From: Sambucus nigra
Lineage: Eukaryota; Streptophyta; Magnoliopsida; Dipsacales; Adoxaceae
DNA length: 64,000 bases
Direction of reading: 5' to 3'
Assembly (NCBI GenBank): GCA_949130495.1
Contig: OX422223.1
Location: 78,490,751 to 78,554,750 of the forward strand
The position numbers and the translations under genes were made by a program. Shown here piece by piece: positions 31,453 through 43,678 of this stretch; the stretch's first letter is position 1, and every line of letters starts with the position of its first letter. Under the pieces are notes generated by a model. The model saw only the letters and a list, made by a program, of their open reading frames with translations. It was not told the origin of the DNA and ran no database searches.

Positions 31453-34434
31453 TGTGACACCCCGTCTAATTAAATACCGGGTGATCAGTCCTTTATCAAA
31501 TTATAATCAAGGTGACGGTTGGTTCATTCTTAGCATCACTGTCGTGAAAATAACTTTTCCAATTTAAACATCCTAAATAATTAAGCTAAGTGTCAAAACC
31601 ATTTTTAGACATTACTTTCCAATTTTTTTTTATATAAACCAACATTCAAAACTTTCCATAATTCATAGTTAAAGAATCACACAACAACCATTCTGTGACA
31701 TATAATCCAAATGATCAAACATTCAACTAATTGAATTCAACATTTAATACTTAAAGGAAAATATCCTGACAATACTAAATTCCAAAGTGTAAATACTGAA
31801 AATAAACGAATTACAATATCCGATAAACAACTGAATAATGAAAAGGGAGACACATGCCCAAATGAATAAATAGAGCTAGAAGTGGAATCAACAAATGAGG
31901 TCGTCTAAGCAAGAGGCTTGCAACTCCCACCTAAGCTGCAGCGCGTTCATTCCAAAGGATCCTATGCAAGACTCCCCTGTGGCTAGGCACCTATAATATA
32001 TACATATATATACAGGAGAGAAAAGAAAGTGGAAATGGGTCAGAGCCCGATTGTAAAAACGATTTAAAATTTGTTTAGCAAGTATTTAAATTGTTTACTG
32101 GCCAATGCAACAACATGTTAGTGCGACACTCCCTTGAGAAATTCTCACCTCTCTACTAATGTGCACGCCTATCGCACTAACCTTCCCAACGGTTTAACTT
32201 ATCTTATCTTAGGTTGCTCGTAAGATTTAAACTGACAAATTCAATTGTTTAAGAGGTTAATTTCATTTAATAACAAAGTTCTCATTTAAACCTTATTTAC
32301 TAATAAATTTTCTCAGTAGCACATTATACTTTTCAAACACTTATTCCCCAATTGAAATAATTATTCATTTCTTACCTATCTTAAGCACAGTAGGTAGTTC
32401 CCAAATTCAGATTTAAATATATATATTAATCCTCATATAATATATATATTCTAACAGCACCCCACATAATAATTATGGTGCGGGCATACTCTGCTATCCA
32501 GTCCCCGTATGGGAAATACAAGTTCGGAATCACTCTCGAACTGTATTTAAACAAAACACAAACAATATTGAGGCGAAGCATAGTTTCCAAGTCCAAGAGG
32601 TCAGCACATACCCTCACGTCCCTTAGGACCGTGACTATCGATTCGATAGCCTGTACCTAGGATTTCTATCTTCTAGGGTACGAGTCAATATCCCCCATAA
32701 AGGTCCCATCGAGATAAGACTGTCCCAACGCGATAACCTCAGGGATAACAAGTAGCATGGGCATGATTTTTACACGTATATAGTATATGCATAAACAAAG
32801 TCATATAAATATACTACTATTACCATATAAAGTTTAGGTACATCTCATAACCCATAATTATGACATTTGTCCTTATTACTCGTTATTTAGTTATCGCGTA
32901 TAACGTTTGCCTCTTATCTTAATTTGTGGGATTATTCCAACTTATCAAGTGACACTCGTGACTTTCTATACTCCGAAGTGTAATTTCAGTAGATACTCAT
33001 TTATTTTCTAACGTAACTACCTTACGTGTCTCTCCACTTTAATACATAGTTCCATCATCCTTTTTACGTAAACATCCCCGAAAAATGTAAATCTCGTCTT
33101 ACATTAAAGGTTTCATATTTTTAATAAGTCCTACTGGTCTTCTTTACTTCCCAAAATATTTTAATCAGGATGTCCAAAGATTATTACTCATTTAAATTAA
33201 ATTCATATATTTAGAAGGGGAAATGTAAGTCTGCCAGGAGGGGTCGATCAATCGAGGGCAGGTGTTCGATCGATCGATCGAACCATCGATCGATCGATGC
33301 TCTATTATCGGTCGATCGATCAAGCAGGTATGGGTAATTCTGCAGAAATCCAGTTACGGGTTCTATCATCCAACATCATCCAAATCTTGATTTTTCACTC
33401 CCAAACTCCCAGAAATTTATACCACAAACGTCCTAAACCCAAATGGACAATATTTAACGTAAAGCATGTGAGTTTTTATCAAGATTCATGGATTAAAAGT
33501 GCCCAAATTCATACAATACTCATAAACCCTAAAAATTTCTTTAACTTAATTCAAATCAGTCTTTCTCCAGAAATTCTACTTCTAATTCATCATAAATCCG
33601 TGGTTAAACTTCTACATATGAAGGGGGATTTCGATATTATTATCTATATCACTAAAACATGAAATTTTCTAATCTCTAACATGTTTTTATTTTCATAGAA
33701 CTCATCCTAATCAACCCTAAACTAACATGAATGAAGCATTAACGAAATTAAGCAAGATAAATACTTGCCTGGGAATTTTTGATCTCTGATTTGTGCTGAA
33801 ATTAGTGTGGTTGTGATGTGATCTATCGTTTGGCGGTGATGGCGGCGCAAACGGAGGAGTTTTCGGTCTAGAACACCTTGGTAAGTTTTCTCCTTCCTTC
33901 TCCAATGGTCGTCACTTGTTTTTGGTCGTTTTCACCCTAGAAGATAACCCTAGGCATCTAATATAACCCTTGCAAATTCGTGGGTTTAATTACCCAAAAT
34001 TACAAAATGTCCAGAATGCCCTCCCGGGGTACTAATTAAGCCTAAAAATGCCCCGAGACCCAAACTAAACCCCCGGGTACATTTTTCTGACTATCTCGAC
34101 CCTTCCGGACACTTTGGCGCACTCAAAACGACCATACGAGCAACTTATAATTTATTCACTTTTGTTAATCAATATTTAGTCCCAACACGACATAGGCGCG
34201 TCCCGACTTAAATTTCCAAAATTGTCATTTTATTCACTCGTGACATTTAATAGAACCAATATCATATATTACTTTGCTCATTAGTAATATTCAACAAGTT
34301 TCCCATACCTACTAACTCACATCACGTTACTAATTATTAAAATAATTAATTTCTGGATTTATATTAAATTAATAACTCACATTAAATTTAATAAATCCCC
34401 AAATTTAGAAAGCATAAAAATACGGGGTATTACA
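31453..34434 (-). repeat. R2 3' LTR
   Basis: About 2,980 bases, ending at TATTACA next to the purine tract. Near 33235-33332 it has a cluster of TCGATCGA palindromes about 1.1 kb from the U3 start, followed (minus strand) by TATA-like CTAAATATATGAA. Conserved antisense frames inside the LTR are not genes. Confidence 0.92.
33235..33332 (-). promoter_or_regulatory. TCGATCGA palindrome cluster in the R2 LTR
   Basis: TTCGATCGATCGATCGAAC, CATCGATCGATCGATGC and GGTCGATCGATCAAG lie within 100 bases. The 5' LTR copy (52035-52120) has fewer units. On the minus strand it precedes a TATA-like sequence, as do the TTCGAA clusters in other LTRs here. Confidence 0.5.
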
Positions 34435-34477
34435 TACTTCCCCCCTAATAACGGAATTTCATCCCGAAATTTGGAAA

Positions 34478-35720
34478 CTAAGGCATACCTGGTAAGAATG
34501 AATCTGGGTATCTCTCGCGCATATCTGCCTCACGCTCCCAGGTGGATTCCTCCACATTATGATGCTCCCACTGGACCCGTACAAGTGGAACTACCTTAGA
34601 TCTCAATCTCCTCTCGTTATGGTCTAGGATAGCCACTGGTCTCTCCTCGTAAGAGCTGCCAGGCTGTAAGTCTATCTTTTCTATCGCGATGTGGGTGTGG
34701 GCCATATCATCCCGAAGGTATCGCCTCAATGACGAGATGTGGAATACATCGTGGATGCGATGTAGATGCTCTGACAGTCCCAATCTGTATGCTACCGGCC
34801 TAACCCTCTCGATAATGGGAAATGGTCCCACGTATCTCGGGGCTAATTTCCCTTTCTTCTCGAACCTCATCACTCCCTTCATGGGAGATACACGTAGTAA
34901 TACTTGGTCCCCCACATTAAACTCTCGAAAGAACTGTTTCGCATCGGCGTAGCTTTTCTGCCTGTCCTGGGCTACTCGAATGAGACTCCTGATAATGTCA
35001 ATCCTCGCGGAGGTTTCCTGAATCACCTCTGGTCCGAGCAACTTGTTATCCCCCACCTATAGCCAAAAACTTGGGGAACGACAAGGCCTTCCATACAAAG
35101 CCTCAAATGGAGCCATGCCAATCGTGAACTGATAAGAGTTATTATAAGCGAACTCTACCAGTAGAAGATGTGGCTCCCAACCTCCTCTAAAGTCAAGGAC
35201 ACACATGCGTAACATATCCTCCAACATCTGATTAGTACGCTCTGTTTGTCCATCGGTCTGCGGGTGATGAGCTGAACTCAAGCTCAACTCTGTACCCATA
35301 GCCTTCTGAAAGCTCTCCCATAAACGTGACACGAAAATCTTGTCTCTATCTGACACAATATTCAGGGGCACCCCATGTAATCTGACAATCTCAGCAATAA
35401 ACAACTGAGCATACTGACCCGTGGTATAGTCCGTTCGCACCGGCAGAAAATAAGCCACCTTGGTCAAACGGTCCACAATCACCCAGATGGAATCGTGGCC
35501 CCGCTGTGATGTAGGTAACTCTGTAATAAAATCCATGGAAATACTCTCCCACTTCCACGCGGGTATTTCCAATGGCTGAAGCAACCCTGACAGTTTCTGA
35601 TGGTTTACCTTTACCAGCTGGCAGGTAGAACACTTGGACATGAACTCATCAATGTCCTTTTTTATACCACTCCACCAGTATTTTCATCTCAAATCCTGGT
35701 ACATCTTATCTCCTCCAGGA
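34478..35720 (-). pseudogene. R2 integrase with C-terminal chromodomain
   Basis: From 35720 downward: an HHCC-type zinc-binding end (VHPGGDKMYQ, a stop, then CSTCQLVK), then the catalytic core with the D,D,E set visible (SMDFITELP; NIVSDRDKIFVS; HPQTDGQTERTNQ) at 35641-35057. A stop follows at 35056, then the C-terminal domain (GDQVLLRVSPMKG; GPFPIIERV; VFHISSLRRYL) and a chromodomain-like end (VQWEHHNVEESTWEREADM). It inserts element DNA into chromosomes; chromodomains of this lineage are thought to steer it to heterochromatin. The two stops (near 35690 and at 35056) disable it. Confidence 0.88.
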
Positions 35721-35860
35721 TGTACCGCAAATCGGGACCCGTGAGACTGGGTCATCACTGCATGACGTAAGTCTGCTCTTTCTGGGACCACCAATCTCCC
35801 ATTAAACCTCAAACCCCCATCAGAACTAACAGAATAAAACTAAGCACCCTCAGCTAAAGG

Positions 35861-36660
35861 TCATACAATCTGCTCCTGGAAAAACGGGTCTACGGTCTGT
35901 GCCTGTATCACCCTCGTAATAATCTCGGGTGTCACTGTCATGACTGAAATGAAGGAACGGGCTACTGCGTCTTGGTGACCCAACTCTTTCCACTTTCCTT
36001 TCGAGACGTTCGCTACATCATTTATCGATCTACGGATCAACGCATCAGCAACTACGTTGGCCTTCCCCGGATGGTATTGTATGTCGAACTGGTAGTCCTT
36101 CACAAACTCTAACCACCTGGCTGACGCATATTCAGCTCTCGCTGAGTGAACAGGTACTGCAGTGACTTGTGGTCGGTGAACAAGCGAAATTTCTCCCCCA
36201 AGAAATAGTGCCTCCATATCCTCAACGCAAAAACGACCGCTTCTAACTCTAGGTCGTGGGTGGGGTAATTCTTCTCATGCGGCTTAGGCTTGCGAGAGGC
36301 AAAAGCTATAGCCTTCTCCTCCTGTTGAAGTACTCCCCCAAGTCCCCGTAAAGAGGCATCGGTGTAAACCAGATACGCCACGCCTGGTTTAGGTAAAGCA
36401 AGGACCAGTGTTGAAGTAATCTTGTCCTTCAGCTCATCGAAAGCCAATTGACAAGCATCGTCCCAAACATATGGTACCACCTTACGAGTCAGGTTCGTCA
36501 ATGGACCCGCTATTTTAGAGAAACCCCGAATGAATCTCTTGTAGTATCCGGCTAATCCCAAGAAACTACGTACTTCCGTCGGTGTCGTGGGTTGTCCCCA
36601 CTCCCTCACCGCTAACACTTTACTCGGGTCAACTGCTATCCCTTGTTCAGAAATAACATG
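35861..36660 (-). pseudogene. R2 reverse transcriptase end and RNase H (downstream of R3 insertion)
   Basis: Resumes directly after R3 with [19 protein letters not shown], the connection region after the reverse transcriptase, then [14 protein letters not shown]. RNase H follows: [16 protein letters not shown], the [17 protein letters not shown] block and [13 protein letters not shown] frameshift near 36110 shifts to [20 protein letters not shown] and HPGKANVVADALIRR. It belongs with the part at 48085-49215; the two halves are separated only by R3 and the ACATG duplication. Confidence 0.88.
36656..36660. other. R3 target-site duplication, left copy (ACATG)
   Basis: Repeated at 48080-48084 on the far side of R3. 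On the minus strand the codons read FLGHV | ISEQG when R3 and one copy are ignored, confirming the junction. Confidence 0.92.
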
Positions 36661-37654
36661 TGAAAATATGTTACTAAATCCGTTTATTAAAAATAAACTA
36701 TTTAAGTAACTCCGAGCTGTTTTTTGAGGAAACTCTTTTCTTGAAAAAACAAAACTATTTGAACACAAGATGTGTTTAACAAAACAGTATGTACGAGATC
36801 TATTCGAGATTTGACTAACAGGTTTATAAAACAGTTTAAACAAACTTTAAACTCAGCACAATAAAGAATGAGATGAGGAGATGTAGAAAGATTAAGTTCA
36901 CGATTTTTACGTGGTAAAACCTCACCAATTGAGGAAACATCCACGACTCCCTCTACGGAGTAAAAGAAAAAAAATCCACTAAAACAAATTTATGAGTTAC
37001 AAACTATATAACTAAAATGCATACAACTCAGACATATATAAGTTTAGGAATGTACCCTATGGTGTCCTTATAACTTCTCTGCAGTTTTGATTGTAGATGT
37101 TGTTCTCCCAGTTTGTTAACTTCTGATTTGTTTCAGCACTTTACGTCGACTCTTTGTTCACAAGATCTTATTACCAACACTTTTCGTGTTGTAGTGTGAA
37201 GGTGTTTGTGGAGGTTCTCTCTAACATATGCATGCACACACTCACACTTATTAAGTACAAATAGTCCTAACAAATTACATATAAGTCTATATGTAGTGAT
37301 TTTTCTTTTTCTCTCTTCTCGCAAAACTTTGAACCTGTTTTGACCTTTAAATCAATCCCAAAATCCACGGATATCTTTCTTATAAGACAGTCAAGATCTT
37401 AATCAATCTCAGAGTTTTGAAAAGATTTTCGAGATTGAAAACCTCCAAGTGTGATTCCAAACTAGGTCAAAGGTTTAGTTTTAAGAGAACTAGAAACATA
37501 AAACATTTATTGTTGATTTCAAAGTTAAAAGAAATTTTCAGAAAAGAATCAATAATATATTTCTCAAGATGAGAAATAAATTATGTAAATCTAAGTGTGA
37601 TGTAACATGCAGAACATAGATCTGAAATTTCTATGAAGAAGAAAATAGATTTTA

Positions 37655-39244
37655 TGTAAGGACACAAATTTCCAATTGAGTCCATATATAGTTTTGGCTC
37701 AATTCCGGACAAAAACATTTATTCATAGGATAGTATTTATTTGTAATATTCTCAAGCCTATGAAGTATGTATTGAAGACGTAGCGGCAAAGAATTTAAAG
37801 CTTCATCAAAATGCCGATTTGCGTGCCTCGTTTCTACGTCATCAACTAAGGTTCCATGCTCCCAAGGTATGAATGTAATTATATTTATATAGGAGCTTGG
37901 AACAATATGTATTGGGTGTTAGGTGTAATAAAAAACTGCATTTTATTTTTCAGAAAGAATTAATTAGAACTTTAAAATAAGTATATAAAAGTTTCTGGGC
38001 CAAAATCGAACTTTATAAACTTTCTGGTCGTTCGTTAGAAATGTCGTTCGAACGAGTTTTTTTCGTTCGAACCAGGTTTCGTTCGAACCAGTTTTCGTTC
38101 GAACGAGTTTGCCAACGACCCTAAACTGGTCAGTCGTTCGAATGAGTTTTTCGTTCTAACGAGGTATCTAACGAGATTCTAACGACCCCAGGCTGGTCGC
38201 TCGTTAGAAGTCTCGTTCGAATGAGAGTCAAGTTCGTTCGAACGAGACGCCAGGGCGGGAACAGTTTTTTGCAGTTTTCTCCCACTTTCCCCACTTGGTT
38301 TTTAACCAACTTTTTCAAGACTTAATATGTGCGGGAAACACATTTTTCCAATTAACTTTTCCATTCCATAGCCATCTCTTAGAGAGAGCTTGAGAGCTAA
38401 TTTATTTAGGGAAAATGTTCTTGTTTTTGAGTGTTAATTTTTAAAGAAAAATTCATACACACTCTAGTTTACACCCAATAGTTGTTTATTCCAAGTTTCT
38501 ATATTCATATTATTTACTTGGAGTTTTTGGCACCGGTTCTCTCTACCGAATTCAAGAAGAGACGTTTCGGGTTTGCTTCTACACCCCATCACAAAGAAGA
38601 CTTTTGTTGAGATTCTACCCACTTGGAGAAAGGCTCCATGCTTGGGTGACGGTGACCATATAAAGTCCCATTGGTGGATTCCGAGACCGCGGTGGTGTTC
38701 CGATGTTGTTCGCTAGGAAGAGGTTTCTACGAGAAGGAGCGTCGAGGCTTGAGAGGGATCGAGTCAGTCGTTGTAAGTCTATCTGTCTTGTAATTGTAAT
38801 TCCATATCTAGTGGACTTGTGGCTAGGGCCGTCCGAGGTTGTTTCCCGTCTTGGGTTTTTCCTCGTACATCTCGGCGTAGTGTGACATTGTTTATTTTAT
38901 CTTGCACAATAATTTAGAATCCATGCTTAGGATAATTTCAAGATAAAATTTGGTTTAATTATCACACTCATTTTATTTGGGACTATATTAAATATTGGGT
39001 AAATTTGGTTTATTCAAGTCATTTGCTAAAATTGGTTTCGCCTAACTTTGGATAATTGAAAATTATGACTTAGGCAAATTCTAGGACTTGGATTAACTTA
39101 TTTTAATTTGTTTTGAAGAAATTATAATTCAGTCTTGTTTTTCCTTGTTTATTTGTTGAACCATCATCACTTATATTCGCTTCCGTATTTATTTAAAAGG
39201 AAATTATATTTTAATTTGAAATCATTAAAATCCGGGGTCTTTCA
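37655..39244 (+). repeat. R4: solo LTR nested in R3's 3' LTR
   Basis: A 1,590-base insertion with TG...CA ends (TGTAAGGACAC...GGGGTCTTTCA), absent from the other R3 LTR. The target duplication is imperfect: ATCTA on the right, ATTTTA on the left. It has no primer-binding site, coding or purine tract, only LTR features: a large TTCGAA palindrome cluster (38028-38250) and a leader end with GGGTTTTTCCTCGTACATC of the copia U5 type. It probably arose by LTR-LTR recombination of a SIRE-like element. Confidence 0.8.
38028..38250 (+). promoter_or_regulatory. Largest palindromic motif cluster (R4)
   Basis: About a dozen TTCGAA-cored or related motifs in 220 bases: GTCGTTCGAACGAG, TTCGTTCGAACCAG (twice), TTCGTTCGAACGAG (twice), GTCGTTCGAATGAG, TTCGTTCTAACGAG, ATCTAACGAGATTCTAACGA and CTCGTTCGAATGAG, with phrases such as CAACGACCCTAAACTGGTC repeated as AACGACCCCAGGCTGGTC. 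Confidence 0.6.
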
Positions 39245-39400
39245 ATCTAAGTAAACAGTTTAAGTTGGAAACAAGATCTAACGAACAAGAGGTTACAACA
39301 ACACAAATAGCACTCGAAATCTCAAGAACACTCAGGGTACTGTTTTGGATATATAGGAGTTTTTTGTGGAGTGTTTGATTTGAAAGAAGATTGACGAACA

Positions 39401-39420
39401 GGGGTTAGGGTTAGGGTTTC
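39401..39420 (-). promoter_or_regulatory. Telobox-like sequence in the R3 LTR leader
   Basis: On the minus strand GAAACCCTAACCCTAACCCC, about 100 bases downstream of the TATA box (39514-39524). The copy at 47204-47223 has one change. AAACCCTA teloboxes are common in leaders of plant growth-related genes; function here is inferred. Confidence 0.45.
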
Positions 39421-40246
39421 TAACTCTCTCTCTTTCTTTCTGGTTTCTCTCTTCTCTCTCTCTTTTATTCTCAGGAATGAAAATGGCCAAAAGTCTTGGA
39501 CGACTGAGAGGAGGATCCTTTTTATAGGACGAAGAGAAGGATCGAGAAGCAGGTTCAAAAACAAGGGTCAGGATTGAGTCAATCGGGTTTGACTTAAATC
39601 CAAGGGCTCATAGAACGCAGTGGTTAAAAGTCACCTGATTGGTTCAGGAGGGATACATAGGGATTACCAAAGAAAGCATGCAGGACGTTGATAAGGTTTG
39701 ATCCAACGGTTGTAAAGCTACACGATTGTATACTCAGTGAAGAAACACAAATCCCACCAATCAACCAGCAACAGGTGTTAACCAATAACTCGATATAAAA
39801 CGCGCGTCATAAAATAATTACAACCAAACCCTGAAGTCTCTGCCTCTTTTGGTTTCTACCCAAACCAACTTTGAGCCAATAAACCCATTAATCACTAATT
39901 AGAGATTGAACCCACAAACTTCTAAAATCAAGTTTTAATTAATAAAACCTTTATTAAAAAATGTTTATAAAATCCCAAAAAATATTTAAAAATCAAATTT
40001 ACGGATTTAAACATACTCAACATATGTACACACATAAATATGCAATGTGACATGTACATGATGCATTCTACTGTGTGTGAGTGTTGGTAATTAGATCTAG
40101 ATCACAACAAGATATATGAATGAAATAGCAAACCAATCTCTGAGGTTCTTTGATTTCTATGATGGACATAATTTTGTCACAATTTCCAAACTAGATGAGC
40201 ATTTATACAATATAGACTCAAGTGAGTCAAGAGTATTAGGGCTTCA

Positions 40247-40558
40247 ATCTCCCCCTTAGGAAACATGAGACAAAATCTCCTTTGAGTCAACTAGGACTCG
40301 TAGGGTGACAAAACATTAGAAAAACCTATTCCTATAAAGATTCTATCTACCTAAATCCTAGAAAACAAAAGTACATAACTCAACTATTAACAATTGAATA
40401 CCCTATTACATCAGTTGAGAAAAACTGTACAAAAACCTGCAATGAATCACTATGATCAAGCAGTTTAGCATATATACAAATATTCATAACGACTCAAATT
40501 TCTCCCCCATTTTGTCTCAAATGGACAAAGGGAAAAACTTGGATAATCAGCAAAGTTA
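40247..40558 (-). other. R3 3' non-coding region and purine tract
   Basis: Between the pol stop (40559) and the LTR. It holds two G-rich blocks (minus strand: ACAAAATGGGGGAGAAATTT near 40500 and CCTAAGGGGGAGAT at 40247), as in SIRE-type elements. No envelope-like frame. Confidence 0.7.
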
Positions 40559-43500
40559 TTACTCAGCACAAACCATACCAATAGATTTACGCAAGGAAAT
40601 GAATATATTATAATTTAGAGGTTTGGCGAACATATCCGCGAGTTGTAAATCAGTAGGAAGATAATTGATTTCTAATTCCTTAGTTTCAACCAATTCGCGT
40701 ATAAAGTGATGTCTAATTTTTATGTGCTTTGTTCGCGAGTGTTGAATAGGGTTTTTAGAAATATTAATCGCACTTTGATTATCATAATAGAGATGCAATT
40801 GGTTTTCTTGAATACCATAATCACTTAGCATTTGTTTAAGCCACAGTAATTGAGCACAACAGCTGCCAGCGGCTATGTATTCAGATTCGACTGTCGAGAG
40901 TGATGTGCAGTTTTGTTTCTTACTACTCCATCATACCAAGTTATTAACTATATAATAATATGCTCCTGATGTGCTTTTACTATCATCAGTACACCTAGCC
41001 CAGTCAGGATCAGTGTACCCAATTATAGTGCTTGGTGTGTCATTAGTGTACCAAAGTCTTAGATTCAGAGTGCCTTTTACATATTTAATGATACGTTTAA
41101 CAGCATTCGAATGGCTCTCTATAGGGTTATTTTGATAACGAGCACAAATACACGTAGTATACATAATATCAGGACGCAAGACAGTAAGATATAGTAAGGT
41201 TCCTATCATACTACGATATAGAGTAGGATCTATGGATTTTCCATTTTCATCTTTAGAAAGTTTTAACGTAGTACTCATGGGCGTTCTAGCATCTTTAGCA
41301 CTCCCGAGGCCAAATTTCTTTACTATCTCTAAAGCGTACTTAGATTGAGATACAAATAATCCTTCTGAATTTTGTTTGACTTGAAGGCCTAAGAACAATT
41401 GTAACTCCCCCATAAGGGACATTTGAAATTCCTTATGCATAGTTTCAGAGAAGGATTTTACTTCTGAGGGAGAAGTTGATCCAAAGATAATATCGTCAAC
41501 ATAAACTTGAGCAATAATGATGTGTTTGTCAAAATGTTTGACAAAAAGAGTTTGATCATTTCCACCTCTTTTGAAACCTTTATCTAAGAGGAAACTGGAA
41601 AGACGCTCATACCAAGCTCTAGGTGCTTGTTTAAGGCCATACAAAGCCTTTTTGAGACGAAATACATGATTTGGATATTGAGGGTCAATGAACCCTTTAG
41701 GTTGTTCTACATAGGTCTCTTCAGTAAATATTCCATTAAGGAATGCAGATTTGACATCCATTTGATAAAGTGTAAAATGCATGTGGCAAGCTATAACAAA
41801 GAGCAGACGAACTGATTCTAAGCGAGTAACATGAGAAAAAGTTTCGTTAAAATCTATTCCTTCAATTTGAGAGTATCCTTGAGCAAATAATCTAGATTTA
41901 TTTCTAATTATTATCCCATTTTCATCAGTCTTATTTTTAACAATCCAACGTGTTCCAATAAGCTTTTTATGCTCAGGACGAGGAACAAGATACCAAACAT
42001 CATGAATGACAAATTGAAGAAGTTCTTCCTGCATAGCAGAAATCCAGTGAGAGTCATTCAATGCCTCATTTACATTCTTTGGTTCCACAAGGGAAACAAA
42101 ACATGCATAATGTGCATAATTTCTTAGTTGGGATCTTGTACGCACTGGCTCACTAGGGTTACCAACTACGTTATTTATGGGATGATCTTTAGAAACCCAG
42201 TTAGGTACTTCAGGTATCTCAATTGGTAATGAATTATCTATTTCAGAAGAGTCATTTTCTAAAATGTTTGTAGATTCTTCCTCAATAGTAGATTCACCAG
42301 TCTTATTCTCTACAGTAGTGTCACTTACAATTACATTTATGGATTCCATCAAGGTTTTAGTGCGAAGATTATACACTCGATAGGCTCTACTGTTAGGCGA
42401 GTATCCTAGAAATATATCTTTATCTCCCCTACTCTCAAATTTGGATAAGTGTTCCCTATCTTTGCATACATAACAAGTACTGCCAAAAGTTCTAAGGTAC
42501 TTAAGATTAGGCTTTTTATTGTACCAAAGTTCGTAAGGAGTTTGTTTGGAATTATTTCTAAGATAGACCCTATTTGTGATGTGACATGCAGTACGAACAG
42601 ATTCTACCCAAAAGTATTTAGGTAAATTCTTGGCATGTAACATAACACGTGCCATCTCTTGAAGGGTACGATTCTTTCTCTCGGCAATTCCATTTTGTTG
42701 AGGAGTCTTAGGAGCATTGAATTTATGTTTGTAACCATTATAGTCACAGTATTCAATAATACCACAGTCTTTGACTTCACCACCTCTATCACTATGAATT
42801 CTATTTACTTGAGTGTCCTTTTCATTTTCAATCCGAAGAAGAACTTTTAGGAAAGTTTGAAAAGTGTCAAACTTTTGCTTTAAGAATGCAACCTAAGTAA
42901 ATCTGGTGAAGTCATCAACCATAACTAGAATATAAACGTGTCCACAGAGACTAACAGTTTGGGAGGGACCCATTAGGTCCATATGGATGAGCTCCAAGGG
43001 ATTATAGGTAAGAATATCATTAACTTTCCTATGAGGTGCCTTAACAATTTTACCTTCCTAACAAGGACCACAGACAATATTAGGAATGGGTTTGATTTTA
43101 GGAACTCCTCTAACTATTTCCTGAGAGGCCAGTCTACTAAGATTATCGTAATTTATATGATCCATTTTGTTATGCCATATCTCGTTGTCATCCATTCTGG
43201 CAACATAACAGATTTCAGAATTGTTCATGACAGTATAAGAATTGTCGGGGGTTCTGAATCCTGTAATTATGCATTCACCTTTATCATTTAAAATTTTGCA
43301 ATTTTTCTTTGAAAAGGTAGCAGTATGATCTGAGTCATAAAATTGCGAAATGCTAAGTAGATTTGCCTTAAGACCTTTAACTAGAAGGACATTTTCAAGA
43401 ATAGGAAGTCCATCTTCTTGGAGAGTTCCTTTGCCAATGATTTGAGATGAAACTCCATCACCAAAAATGACTTTACCACCAGCAAAGCTGGTTTTGTTTA

Positions 43501-43678
43501 AAAGTTTAGTTTCATCCCCAGTCATGTGCTTAGAACATCCAGAGTCTAAATACCAACCGGATGATGTGTGTTGAGCTTTTAGAGCAGTAACAACTATGTT
43601 ACACTTCATCTGAGGTAATAGATCATCTTTTCTAACCCAAATTGCTCTAGTTTTTATTTTGCGCTTATTAGCTCTCAA
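40559..43678 (-). pseudogene. R3 pol polyprotein (protease, integrase, reverse transcriptase, RNase H)
   Basis: One almost continuous minus-strand frame. Protease: WYLDSGCSKHMTGD near 43560. Integrase: HNKMDH and CGPC zinc end, HMDLMGPSQ, VDDFTRF and the NGIAERKNR glutamate near 42680. Reverse transcriptase: MDVKSAFLNG near 41760 and the active-site YVDDIIFGS near 41490. RNase H: DPDWARCTDDSKSTSGAYYY near 40960, STVESEYIAAG and DNQSAINISKNP. Stops at about 43060 (CAG to TAG type), 42890 (TGG to TAG type) and 40930 interrupt it. Copia pol makes and integrates element DNA in virus-like particles. The few, mostly transition-type lesions agree with a young insertion inactivated by point mutation. 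Confidence 0.92.

Larger units (their letters stand above)
36661..40246 (-). repeat. R3 3' LTR, interrupted by R4
   Basis: Matches 46065-48079 in two parts (36661-37654 and 39245-40246), the gap being R4. Minus-strand TATA box CTATAAAAAGG lies at about 39514-39524. Confidence 0.92.

Noticed and set aside
33297..33662. 121-codon frame, repeated at 52089-52454
   Set aside because: It is conserved only because it lies antisense in the two R2 LTRs; it has no recognisable domain.
603..38250. CRISPR-like arrays of short palindromes
   Set aside because: Motifs are degenerate, spacers are irregular and partly repeated, and this is plant nuclear DNA; they are LTR sequence clusters.
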